Assembly (NCBI RefSeq): GCF_900019265.1
Contig: NZ_CYGX02000019.1
Span: 217,620-281,619, forward strand
Direction: 5' to 3'
From: Paraburkholderia ribeironis
Lineage (GTDB): Bacteria > Pseudomonadota > Gammaproteobacteria > Burkholderiales > Burkholderiaceae
DNA length: 64,000 nt
Shown here in pieces: positions 8,381 to 17,231 of this stretch. Within the stretch, counting starts at the first letter, position 1. The number at the start of each line of letters is the position of its first letter. A program made the position numbers and the translations under genes. The notes beneath the pieces were generated by a model, which had not been told where the DNA came from, did no database searches, and worked only from the letters and a program-made list of their open reading frames with translations.

Positions 8381-10582
8381 TCAAGGTTTCCAGCGATACA
8401 TCATCACTTTGCCGCGGGCGTCTTCCTCGACGAATATCAGGTACTCGCCATTGCTACGCTGCGCCGCGCTGATGCCGTTGGGCACGTCGACCCAGCCCGA
8501 CGCGCGGCCCACTTCCGCGCCCGGGCGAATCACGCCGAGTTCCTTGCCGCTGTCCTTGTCCCATACGTGCACGGCGCCGACCGGTTCGACACCGAAGAGG
8601 TACTGCCCCTCGACGGTCAGGCCGATGATCGTGACGATGGGTTTGCTCTGCGTTTGCCACGGCAACACGATCGTGTAGCGCGGCACCGGCGCGGCCGCCG
8701 ACCAATGGTCGTAGCGCATCAGCACGCGGCCCACTTCCTTCCAGAAGCCGTGGTCGAACGGCGCGTCGGACGTATAGCCGCTCACGTACAGCGTGTCGGT
8801 GGCGGGGTCGTAGATGGCGCGGCGCAGTTCCGTGAAGGGTTGCGGCACCGGGTATTGCGTCAGGTTCGAATACGAGTAGACCGGATTGCCCTTCGCATCC
8901 AGCCCGCCGAAACGGAAGCGATAGATGCCCTTGTTGTCGCGTGTGCGCCAGATGTCGCCGGCGGTGTCCACCCACCAGCCCCAGCCGCCCGCGAGCTTGG
9001 TGCCGCTCGTGTTGGGCGTGAATTCGTCGGCATTGAAGCGGCCGTCGCCATTGGTGTCGCGCCACATCCAGTCGCCGCCCGGCGGCGCATTCGGCACCTT
9101 CGCGACCGCGCGCTCGCGGCCTGCGATGAAGCCCGACGGAATCGCCGTTTCGCCCTCGTGCTGCGGATCGAAGCGATAGATCTTCAGATGGTCCGCATAC
9201 ATGTCCGTCAGGTACAGGAACGTGCGGCCCTTCAGCTTGCGCGCGATCGGCAGGCCCGGATACTGATCCGTGTGGAACACCGGGTCGTCCGGATACCTGA
9301 AGCGGTTCGACAGGAAGCCCGCGTATTTCCAGTCCTGTCCCGCAGGCTTCGACAGATCGAGTTCGAAGCGCTTGTTGCCGGTATAGACGCTGTCCGGCCG
9401 CGCCGGATCGATCCACGCGCCATCGACGAACAGGAGCCCCTGCACCTGCCAGTTCTGTTTGCCATCGGCTGCATAGCTTTCGAGCGTCGCGCCGAGGCCC
9501 GCGCCGATCGGCTCGTAGCGCGGACCGATGCCGTTGGTCGACACATACACGTTGCCGCGCGCATCCACGCCGACGCCGGTCAGTCCATTGAAACGCTGTG
9601 GCCCCGGCTTGCCCGCGACGCCGTTGAATATGCCGCCGCGTTCGCCGAGCGCGCCCGACTCCGCATAGCGGCCCTCGCGCTTCGTGAAGAACAGCACCTG
9701 CTGGCGCGGACCGTTGTCGGCGATCAGGATGCGGCCTTGCGCATCGACGGCGAGATCCACCGCCACCGCATCCGCCGGCAGCGTGAAGTCTTCATCGATG
9801 CGCTGGCCGGTGGCGGCGTAGTGTTCGACATGCGGCGCGCGCTCGTTGCGGGTGCCGCTCAGCACCCATAGCGTGCCGTCGGCCGCGAGCGCGATGCGGC
9901 CGGGCTCGTGCACGCTCCACGTGGCCTTGCGTTGCATCGATTCGGCGTCGTACACCTCGATGCGATCGCGTGCGGTGTTCGCCGCATACAGCGTGGTGTC
10001 GTTCGCCGCCAGGCCGCCGATTTCGGCGCTCGTGCCGGTCGGCTCCTCGTTCATCATCAGGAAGCCGGCTGCGAGTTGCGCGTGTGGGTCGGCGCTGTTC
10101 GCGGCCGGCTGGAATGGCGCGACGCGTTTCGGATCGGCGATCTGGCGGCGTGAAATGCCAAACCATTGCTTGCCCTTCTCCGGCCACACACCCTGCCCGA
10201 CCAATCGTCCCTTTTCGTTACCGACCGCAATCGCCACGAACGCGTACTTGCGATTCACCGCGATCGCGTTGCCACCGCCGTTGCCCCAACCATGTGTGCC
10301 GCCCGCGAAGCCGAGCATCTTGCCGTTCTGATAGACACTGGCTTCGGCGCCGCTCTCGTCCCACGGCGCGTTGGTGTACACCTTGCCGTCGGGCGTTACG
10401 GCAATCGCGGTGATGTTGATCTGCGCCCACGTGCCGTCACCGAACCCGAAGCTATTGCCGAGCCATGACGTCTTCGCGTTCAACACGGTTTCAGCGCACA
10501 CGCTGAAACTGGCCGATCCCGCAGCCATGCCTGCGACGCATGCCGTCACGGCGAGCCAGCTTTTGAACGTGAAACGCAGCAA
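8381..10582 (-). CDS. Secreted beta-propeller-like protein of the exopolysaccharide locus
   Basis: The best start is a TTG at 10582, seven bases after GGAGG, giving 733 residues. Longer frames lack a signal. Residues 1-32 form a signal peptide (WLAVTACVAGMAAGSASFSV, then CA before a probable cleavage). The mature part has repeated blocks of the NHL/beta-propeller kind, for example ITAIAVTPDGKVYTNAPW, VAVDLAVDAQGRILIADN and GVGVDARGNVYVSTNG. Near residues 509-520, DTNGDGRFNADE matches an EF-hand calcium loop. It is on the flippase strand, 111 bases upstream. The product is probably periplasmic or extracellular and may bind or process the polymer, but no enzyme motif is recognised. It may correspond to the uncharacterised bceP; I could not check. 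Confidence 0.75.
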   Translation of the reverse strand: MLRFTFKSWLAVTACVAGMAAGSASFSVCAETVLNAKTSWLGNSFGFGDGTWAQINITAIAVTPDGKVYTNAPWDESGAEASVYQNGKMLGFAGGTHGWGNGGGNAIAVNRKYAFVAIAVGNEKGRLVGQGVWPEKGKQWFGISRRQIADPKRVAPFQPAANSADPHAQLAAGFLMMNEEPTGTSAEIGGLAANDTTLYAANTARDRIEVYDAESMQRKATWSVHEPGRIALAADGTLWVLSGTRNERAPHVEHYAATGQRIDEDFTLPADAVAVDLAVDAQGRILIADNGPRQQVLFFTKREGRYAESGALGERGGIFNGVAGKPGPQRFNGLTGVGVDARGNVYVSTNGIGPRYEPIGAGLGATLESYAADGKQNWQVQGLLFVDGAWIDPARPDSVYTGNKRFELDLSKPAGQDWKYAGFLSNRFRYPDDPVFHTDQYPGLPIARKLKGRTFLYLTDMYADHLKIYRFDPQHEGETAIPSGFIAGRERAVAKVPNAPPGGDWMWRDTNGDGRFNADEFTPNTSGTKLAGGWGWWVDTAGDIWRTRDNKGIYRFRFGGLDAKGNPVYSYSNLTQYPVPQPFTELRRAIYDPATDTLYVSGYTSDAPFDHGFWKEVGRVLMRYDHWSAAAPVPRYTIVLPWQTQSKPIVTIIGLTVEGQYLFGVEPVGAVHVWDKDSGKELGVIRPGAEVGRASGWVDVPNGISAAQRSNGEYLIFVEEDARGKVMMYRWKP

Positions 10583-11276
10583 GGTAGATCCTCCAGTCAA
10601 CGCCGCACCGCGCTCGGGGCAAACCCCGGCGCGGCGACGCAATCCAGTGAGTGACGGTCGAACCGCCGCAAGCCACGCAAGAACGTGTGACCGATTCGTG
10701 CAGGAAGGACGTAGGCGATACCGATGCGGAACCGAATGGCTTGACGCGCAACCGCGCCCATCCACACGGAACACACAGAACAAACGGAACGCGCGGCGCA
10801 CGCGCCATCCCGGCCATGCCAATCCGCACGGCTTACATTACGCGGAAAAAACCCCGCGACGAAAATAGAAAATAATTCAAAAATATTCGACGCATTAAAT
10901 ACTGGGAAAGAAATTGATTTAAAAATCGATCAAATTGAAACGCGCGCCGGCGCGCAACCGGTAGGCGATGTTTTTGCGCATCTTTGCCGATGCTTCGATG
11001 CGCGAACTGCATTTATTACGCATTACGTCATCGCCTCGACACAAACACATAAATCCATTTCAAATGGATAATGAAACACCCTGTTGCAAACTGATTCAAT
11101 TATCCAATTCATTGCGGTTTTTTCGCGATTTTCTTTTCCCTAGAATCGATTGCACTTGCGTTGCGACGCGAAGCGAGCGCGCCAGCTGGTTGCCGAACGC
11201 TCGCATGCCGCTTCGCCCGGCCCATCCGCTTCTGCTTCTCATCCGCTTCTCATCCGCTTCACACCATGGACGGTTC
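10583..11276. promoter_or_regulatory. Divergent control region, propeller gene and acyltransferase gene
   Basis: This 694-base stretch holds no convincing gene. Its centre (about 10850-11160) is strongly AT-rich compared with the rest of the locus. It contains AAATAATTC at 10870-10878, AAAAATCGATCAAATTG shortly after, and a perfect dyad at 11053-11069. It separates two divergent transcripts and should carry both promoters, but I cannot place the -35 and -10 boxes with confidence. Confidence 0.5.
11053..11069. promoter_or_regulatory. Perfect 17-base dyad, candidate operator
   Basis: ATCCATTT-C-AAATGGAT is an 8+1+8 perfect inverted repeat in the AT-rich region about 210 bases ahead of the acyltransferase start. 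Such a short-spaced dyad is typical of a dimeric regulator site. The regulator is unknown. Confidence 0.45.
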
Positions 11277-12401
11277 ATGACTGCCAGCGCATTGCCCCTC
11301 GCGCCCTCTCACTCGCGCATCGTGCAGCTCGACGGCCTGCGCGCCATTGCCGTGCTCGCGGTGTTCGCGCAGCACGCGCTGAAAGCGCCGCTGTGGATGG
11401 GCGTCGACCTGTTTTTTGTTCTGAGCGGCTTTCTGATCAGCGGCATCCTGCTCGATCGCAAGGTCCGTCAGCAATCGTATTTCCGCTACTTCTACGCGCG
11501 CCGCGCACGGCGCATCCTGCCGCCGTATCTGCTGCTCATGGTGGTGTCGTCGATCCTGTTCGGTCTCGCCTGGGCGCAGCACTGGTACTGGTACGCGTTC
11601 TTCGCGACCAATATCGGCGATGCGCTCAATCAGAGCGGCCACGACAGCCTGAATGTGCTGTGGTCGCTCGCGGTTGAGGAGCAGTTCTACATTTTCTGGC
11701 CGTTCGTGATCCTGCTGGTGCCCGAGCGCCTGCTCGGCTACGTGGCCGCCGCGCTGATCGTGCTGGTGCCAGTGCTGCGCGCGGTGGCTACGCCCTGGTT
11801 CGATTCGTTCTGGCCGATCTACTACCTGACGCCGTTTCGCATGGACCTGCTCGCAGCCGGCGCGCTGCTGGCGGTCGCGGTCCGCCGCGATCGCGATGCG
11901 CTCGAACCGTACAAGGGGCTCGCGGTGCTCGGCTTGTGCGCGGCGCTCGCCGTGCTGGCGTGGCTGCATCTGCATTTCCCGCGCTTTCGCGCGGCGAATA
12001 CGCCGCTGTCGAACGCGGGGCTCTACAGCGTTTCGTTGGTGCTTTGTACTTCCGTCGTGGTGATCGCCCTGCAAAGCAAGGGCATCGTCAAACGGCTGCT
12101 GTGCAATCCGGTGCTGGTCTACCTCGGCACCATCAGCTACACGATCTATCTGATTCACCTGAGCGTGCTGTACGTGCTGTGGCCGTTGCATCTGAATCGC
12201 TATCTGTGCGCTGCGCTCGCGCTCGCGATCACGCTGGTCTACGCGAGCATCACGTGGTTTGCGTTCGAGAAGCGCCTGATCTTCGGTGCGCGCCGTCAGG
12301 CCCAGTCGCAGCCGCAGCCGCAGCCGCAGTTGCACACGCACGCGCCGGTCGGCGGTGGCGTCGGTGGGCACGCGCGGCAGCAGCCGCAAAGCCGCGCATG
12401 A
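11277..12401 (+). CDS. bceO: Acyltransferase 3 family membrane protein (BceO-like)
   Basis: This 374-residue inner-membrane acyltransferase 3 protein probably acetylates or otherwise acylates the exopolysaccharide. The signature RIVQLDGLRAIAVLAVFAQHA is near residue 15, followed by WMGVDLFFVLSGFLISGILL and YARRARRILPPYLL, then about ten spans. From about residue 340 the tail is low-complexity, rich in Gln, Pro and His (SQPQPQPQLHTHAP), apparently from GCCGCA-type codon repeats. I chose the ATG at 11277, since the family signature starts shortly after; the ribosome site is weak. The last codons overlap the start of the SGNH gene (ATGA), so the two are coupled. Gene order next to gmd matches bceO. 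Confidence 0.82.
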   Translation: MTASALPLAPSHSRIVQLDGLRAIAVLAVFAQHALKAPLWMGVDLFFVLSGFLISGILLDRKVRQQSYFRYFYARRARRILPPYLLLMVVSSILFGLAWAQHWYWYAFFATNIGDALNQSGHDSLNVLWSLAVEEQFYIFWPFVILLVPERLLGYVAAALIVLVPVLRAVATPWFDSFWPIYYLTPFRMDLLAAGALLAVAVRRDRDALEPYKGLAVLGLCAALAVLAWLHLHFPRFRAANTPLSNAGLYSVSLVLCTSVVVIALQSKGIVKRLLCNPVLVYLGTISYTIYLIHLSVLYVLWPLHLNRYLCAALALAITLVYASITWFAFEKRLIFGARRQAQSQPQPQPQLHTHAPVGGGVGGHARQQPQSRA

Positions 12402-13156
12402 CACGGCGTCGCTGGTTGGCCGCAAGCGTGTGCGCCGCGCTATCGACCCTGCTGGCATCCAGCGCCGCGACGTGCGCCGCACGAGCCGACGCGGTGCAAG
12501 GATCGCAGGCACCGCAAGCTCCGCTGCTGATCGACGCATACGGCGATTCGACCACGCTCGGCATCACCTGCCATGACGGCCATTGCGGCCCGCAATCGCA
12601 AAACGCCGTGGCTTACCTGCAGGACGCATTGCGCGCACATCACGGCGACCGGGTGCAGGTGACGAACCTCGGCGTGGGCGGCACGACGGCCACGCAGTTG
12701 CGCGACGGCACGGGCAATCGACGCGCCGGGCCGAGCGCCGGTCTGCCGTGGCGCGAGCGCCTCGCGGCATCGCCCGCGCGGATCGTGTTGATTAACTACG
12801 GCATCAACGAGGTGATGCAGAACCAGACACCTGAGCAGTTCTACACGGCCGAAACGACACTCGTGAAAACCGCTCGCGCGCTCGGCAGGCAGCCGGTTCT
12901 GCAGACCTCCAACCCGATGCCGGACAACCGGCTCAACGCGCGGCTTGCCGCGATGGCCGCGATGACGCGCCGCGTAGCCGAGGAACAGCAGGTGCCGCTC
13001 GTCGATCAGTTCGCTTACATCAGCGGTCTGCCCGACTGGAAGACGTTGATGTCCGACGGCGCGCATCCGAAGCCGCAGTTGTACCGGCTGAAAGCCGAGC
13101 AGGACTATCAGGTCGTCGAACCTCTGGTGCGACGAAAGCTGGACAGCATGCCCTGA
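12398..13156 (+). CDS. Secreted SGNH/GDSL hydrolase
   Basis: This 252-residue protein has a signal peptide (residues 1 to about 31, ending ARADA) and an SGNH hydrolase fold. The nucleophile block is YGDST with Ser51. A Gly block follows (VGGTTATQL), then the Asn block NYGINE, then the catalytic pair DGAH with Asp220 and His223. The family removes or transfers acyl groups, often on carbohydrates, in the periplasm. It is translationally coupled to the acyltransferase gene through a four-base overlap. The most likely job is therefore acyl transfer to, or deacylation of, the exopolysaccharide. The substrate cannot be read from the sequence. It may be the gene called bceP in other clusters; I could not check. 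Confidence 0.85.
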   Translation: MTRRRWLAASVCAALSTLLASSAATCAARADAVQGSQAPQAPLLIDAYGDSTTLGITCHDGHCGPQSQNAVAYLQDALRAHHGDRVQVTNLGVGGTTATQLRDGTGNRRAGPSAGLPWRERLAASPARIVLINYGINEVMQNQTPEQFYTAETTLVKTARALGRQPVLQTSNPMPDNRLNARLAAMAAMTRRVAEEQQVPLVDQFAYISGLPDWKTLMSDGAHPKPQLYRLKAEQDYQVVEPLVRRKLDSMP

Positions 13157-13178
13157 AGCTCTTTTTCAAGCGCGCTTA

Positions 13179-13281
13179 GTGATGTCCGTTCGTGAGGTCC
13201 GTTCGTGATGTCCGTTCGTGATGTCCGTTCGTGATGTCCGGTCGTGAGGTCCGGTCGTGACGTCAGCTTCGTGAGGTCCAG
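13179..13281. repeat. 13-base tandem repeat array
   Basis: Six units of GTGATGTCCGTTC or close variants run from 13179 to 13256, followed by two degenerate units to 13281. It lies in the 242 bases between the SGNH hydrolase gene and gmd. No coding sense is apparent. Confidence 0.85.
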
Positions 13282-13335
13282 TTGGTGGAGTCCACGGAGC
13301 GTGCTTCTGAAATGCGCTTCCGGGTGTGCCGATGA

Positions 13336-14440
<1,105 letters not shown>

Positions 14441-14442
<2 letters not shown>

Positions 14443-14506
14443 GCTGGCGTAGCGCTGCGCGTGAGCTGGCGTAGCATTGCGCGTGAGCTGGCGTAGCGCT
14501 ACGCGG
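14441..14506. repeat. Three 22-base tandem repeats at the gmd stop
   Basis: Units of GAGCTGGCGTAGCGCTGCGCGT begin at 14441, 14463 and 14485, with one to four differences between them. The first unit starts inside the gmd stop codon. Confidence 0.8.
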
Positions 14507-14532
14507 CGGGGCGGCTGTGCGCCGCTCCTCGA

Positions 14533-14575
14533 CGCGAGGCCTGGTCGCCATGACCCAGGCCTCGCGTTTTTGCTT
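14533..14575 (+). terminator. Rho-independent terminator of gmd
   Basis: CGCGAGGCCTGG (14533-14544) pairs perfectly with CCAGGCCTCGCG (14555-14566) over a 10-base loop, followed by TTTTTGCTTTT. It is well formed only in the rightward direction. Confidence 0.88.
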
Positions 14576-14715
14576 TTCATCGAGCCGCGCTCTGCATTGC
14601 GCGGCTTGTGAGGTCAGCTGAAAGTGACGCTGCCGTGTGCGCGCTTCGTGCGTCGCGCCGTCACCATGCCGTGTCACCCCGCAGTGTCATCATCGTCATC
14701 ATCGACACCTGCGCC

Positions 14716-15882
14716 TCAATGCACCCCACCCGCCGCTATCGCCTCGCCATACACCGACGCGACCCGCTTCGCGATCACCGAGTTATCGAAGTTCTCACGC
14801 GCGTAACGCCGGCACGCCTGCGCGTCCGGCAACTTCAAGGTGCCCTTCAGCGCGCTGGCGAGACCATCCGCGATCGCCTTCGCACCCGTCTGCGGCAGCA
14901 CCAGATCCGGCGACAGGCCCGCCACCGCTTCCGGCAGTCCACCCACCGGTGTCACCAGCACCGGCGTGCCCGAGGCGAGCGATTCGACCGTGATCAGCCC
15001 GAAGCCTTCCAACGCGACGGTCGGCACGACGCTGAGGTTCGCCGCACGGTACAGCGCCGCCAGATGCTGATCGGGCACGAAGCCGAGCAGCTTGACGTTG
15101 TCGTCGAGGCCGGCCTCGCTGATGCGCGCCTGCAATTCAGCTTCGAGCCGCCCCTTGCCCGCGATCAGCAGCAACACGTCGGGCGCGCAGCGCTTCACCA
15201 GCTTCACCGCGTCGATCAGATCCTCGAGACCCATGCGGCGCACGAGGCGCCGCACCGCCAGCACGATCGGCCGGTCCTGCGGCAGTTGCAGCTTCAGACG
15301 CGCCTCGGCCGGCGTGATCGGCAGATTGAACTGCTCGACGTCGACGCAACCGGGCACCACGCGCACGCGCTCCGGCGCAATCCGGTAGCGCGACGTCAAG
15401 ATCTTGCCGAATGCCTCCGACAGCACGATCAGCCGCGACGAGCGCGCATACACCGACTGCTCCAGATAGTGCTTGGCGCGCTGGCCGAGCGAATCGGCGC
15501 CTTCGACGTGGCTCTCGTCGGCCCACGGTCCCTGAAAATGCGAGACCTGCGGAATACCGCGCGTCACGTCCAGGCCCGGGAACGTGTACAGCGCGAAGTG
15601 CGACGAAATCACGTCCGGGCGCGCCGTGCTGATTTCGTGGCGCAGCGCGCGGCGTGCCGCCATCAGCCGCAACGGCAGCGATTGCGCGGCCGGACCGAAG
15701 CCGTTGATCGCACCGTTCGTATCGGCGGCCACTTTCGGCGAGCCCGCCACCACGCCGCGAACCGCGACGCCCGCGCCCGGCAGCGCGCCGACCAGAGAGT
15801 AGTACATGCGGTCAAGGCCGCCCGCACGCTCAGGAAACCAGTGCATCCCGATCTGCAGCGATTTGATTGAACTCGTCGTCAT
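14716..15882 (-). CDS. bceK: GT4 glycosyltransferase (BceK-like)
   Basis: This 388-residue cytoplasmic glycosyltransferase of the GT4 family should add one sugar to the lipid-linked repeat. The N-terminal acceptor domain begins MTTSSIKSLQIGMHWFPERAGGLDRM. The C-terminal donor domain has the E-x7-E motif near residues 291-299 (EGFGLITVE), followed by SLASGTPVLVTPVGG. I chose the ATG at 15882, behind AGGGG, because the family domain starts a few residues later; a longer upstream frame has no such support. It is the last gene of the leftward operon that begins at 28002, separated from the previous gene by 119 bases. Confidence 0.87.
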   Translation of the reverse strand: MTTSSIKSLQIGMHWFPERAGGLDRMYYSLVGALPGAGVAVRGVVAGSPKVAADTNGAINGFGPAAQSLPLRLMAARRALRHEISTARPDVISSHFALYTFPGLDVTRGIPQVSHFQGPWADESHVEGADSLGQRAKHYLEQSVYARSSRLIVLSEAFGKILTSRYRIAPERVRVVPGCVDVEQFNLPITPAEARLKLQLPQDRPIVLAVRRLVRRMGLEDLIDAVKLVKRCAPDVLLLIAGKGRLEAELQARISEAGLDDNVKLLGFVPDQHLAALYRAANLSVVPTVALEGFGLITVESLASGTPVLVTPVGGLPEAVAGLSPDLVLPQTGAKAIADGLASALKGTLKLPDAQACRRYARENFDNSVIAKRVASVYGEAIAAGGVH

Positions 15883-16001
15883 GGTTGTTGCCCCTGTGCG
15901 TTCTGTGAGTAATGTTGGTGCTGTGCTGTGGGTCCTGCATGCACCGCTTGCACCGCGCGAAGCGGCCAACGCGGTGCCACGCCGCGCCATGCGCGACGCC
16001 G

Positions 16002-17231
16002 TCATTCCGCGCTCTTCTGTCCGGCCAGCACATTCAGCGTCAGCGCGTCGGATTTCCCAACCACCGACGCTTCCGCGTCGCTGCGCCGCCGAGTCTCCTG
16101 CTGCCCGGCCAGTTGCCTGTACAGCGCGATGTATTGCGCGGCCATTCGCGCCCAGCCGAAGCTGGTCGCCAGCTGGCTCGCGGCGGCGCCCATCGCGCGG
16201 CGCGCGTCGTCGTCGCCGGCGAGGTGCGCGACCGCGCCTGCCAACGCTTGCGGATCGTCTGGATCGTCGAGCACGATCCCGCAATCGGGCGTGATGATCT
16301 CGGCGCCGCCCGCGGTGCGCGCCGTGACCACAGGCAGCCCGGCCGCCATCGCTTCGAGCAGCGACAGGCTCATTGCTTCGTAGCGCGAAGGAAAAACGAA
16401 CGCGTCGACCGAATGCATCAGCACTGGCATCTCCTTCACCAGCCCGAGAAAATGCACGCGATGCGCGATGCCCAGCGCCTTCGCCTCGTCCGGATACGGG
16501 CTGCCCGGCAGGAAGCCGGCCACGGCGATCTGCACATGCTCGGGCAGATGCTTGAGCGCGGCCAGCACGGTGCCGAGATTCTTGCGCGGCGTGCGCAGGT
16601 CGCCGACGAACAGCATCAGGAACGCATCCTTCGGTAGTCCGAACTTCTCGCGATTTCCCGTGGCCGCCGCGAAGCCTTGCGTGTCGACGCCGTTGTAGAT
16701 CACATCGACCCGGTTATCCGGCGTCAGTCCGATCGCGCGGATTTCGTCGGCGACCTTTTGCGAGACCGCCGTGATGACCTTCGAGCGCCGGTAGGCCCAG
16801 CGTTCGAGCAGCGCGTTGCAGCGCGTATACACCGACTGATACGCGGACCACATGCCTTTGCTGAAACCGAACGGGTAGTACTTGCTGCCGAACCAGCCGC
16901 TATGCACGAAGTGCGACGTGTTGACGTCGGCGGGCATCCACGTGATGAAGCCGTTCACGTGCAGCACGTCGTAGTCGCGCCGATGCGCGCGCAGCCACAG
17001 CGCACTGCGCAACGCGAACACCTGCTGGCGCAGCAGATTGGTGGGCCACCAGCGACCGATTTTCACCGGTACCCAGCGGACGTTCGGATGGGTCAGCAGA
17101 GCCGGCGCGACGTGCGATGCGACCAGCGTGACGCCGATGTTCTCGTCGAGCGCGGCGCGCGCAATTTCGAGGTTGACACGGCCCTGGCCGTCGTTCTGGC
17201 GCACTACGTGCGTGACAATGGCGACTCTCAA
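16002..17231 (-). CDS. bceJ: GT4 glycosyltransferase (BceJ-like)
   Basis: This 409-residue GT4 enzyme begins MRVAIVTHVVRQNDGQGRVN, with the Gly-rich acceptor-side loop. It carries the donor-site E-x7-E near residues 284-292 (EAMSLSLLE), preceded by FVFPSRY. Its start overlaps the stop of the polymerase gene by four bases (ATGA). The last 25 residues are polar and not part of the fold. It would transfer one residue of the repeat unit at the cytoplasmic face of the membrane. Which sugar cannot be told from the sequence. Confidence 0.88.
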   Translation of the reverse strand: MRVAIVTHVVRQNDGQGRVNLEIARAALDENIGVTLVASHVAPALLTHPNVRWVPVKIGRWWPTNLLRQQVFALRSALWLRAHRRDYDVLHVNGFITWMPADVNTSHFVHSGWFGSKYYPFGFSKGMWSAYQSVYTRCNALLERWAYRRSKVITAVSQKVADEIRAIGLTPDNRVDVIYNGVDTQGFAAATGNREKFGLPKDAFLMLFVGDLRTPRKNLGTVLAALKHLPEHVQIAVAGFLPGSPYPDEAKALGIAHRVHFLGLVKEMPVLMHSVDAFVFPSRYEAMSLSLLEAMAAGLPVVTARTAGGAEIITPDCGIVLDDPDDPQALAGAVAHLAGDDDARRAMGAAASQLATSFGWARMAAQYIALYRQLAGQQETRRRSDAEASVVGKSDALTLNVLAGQKSAE

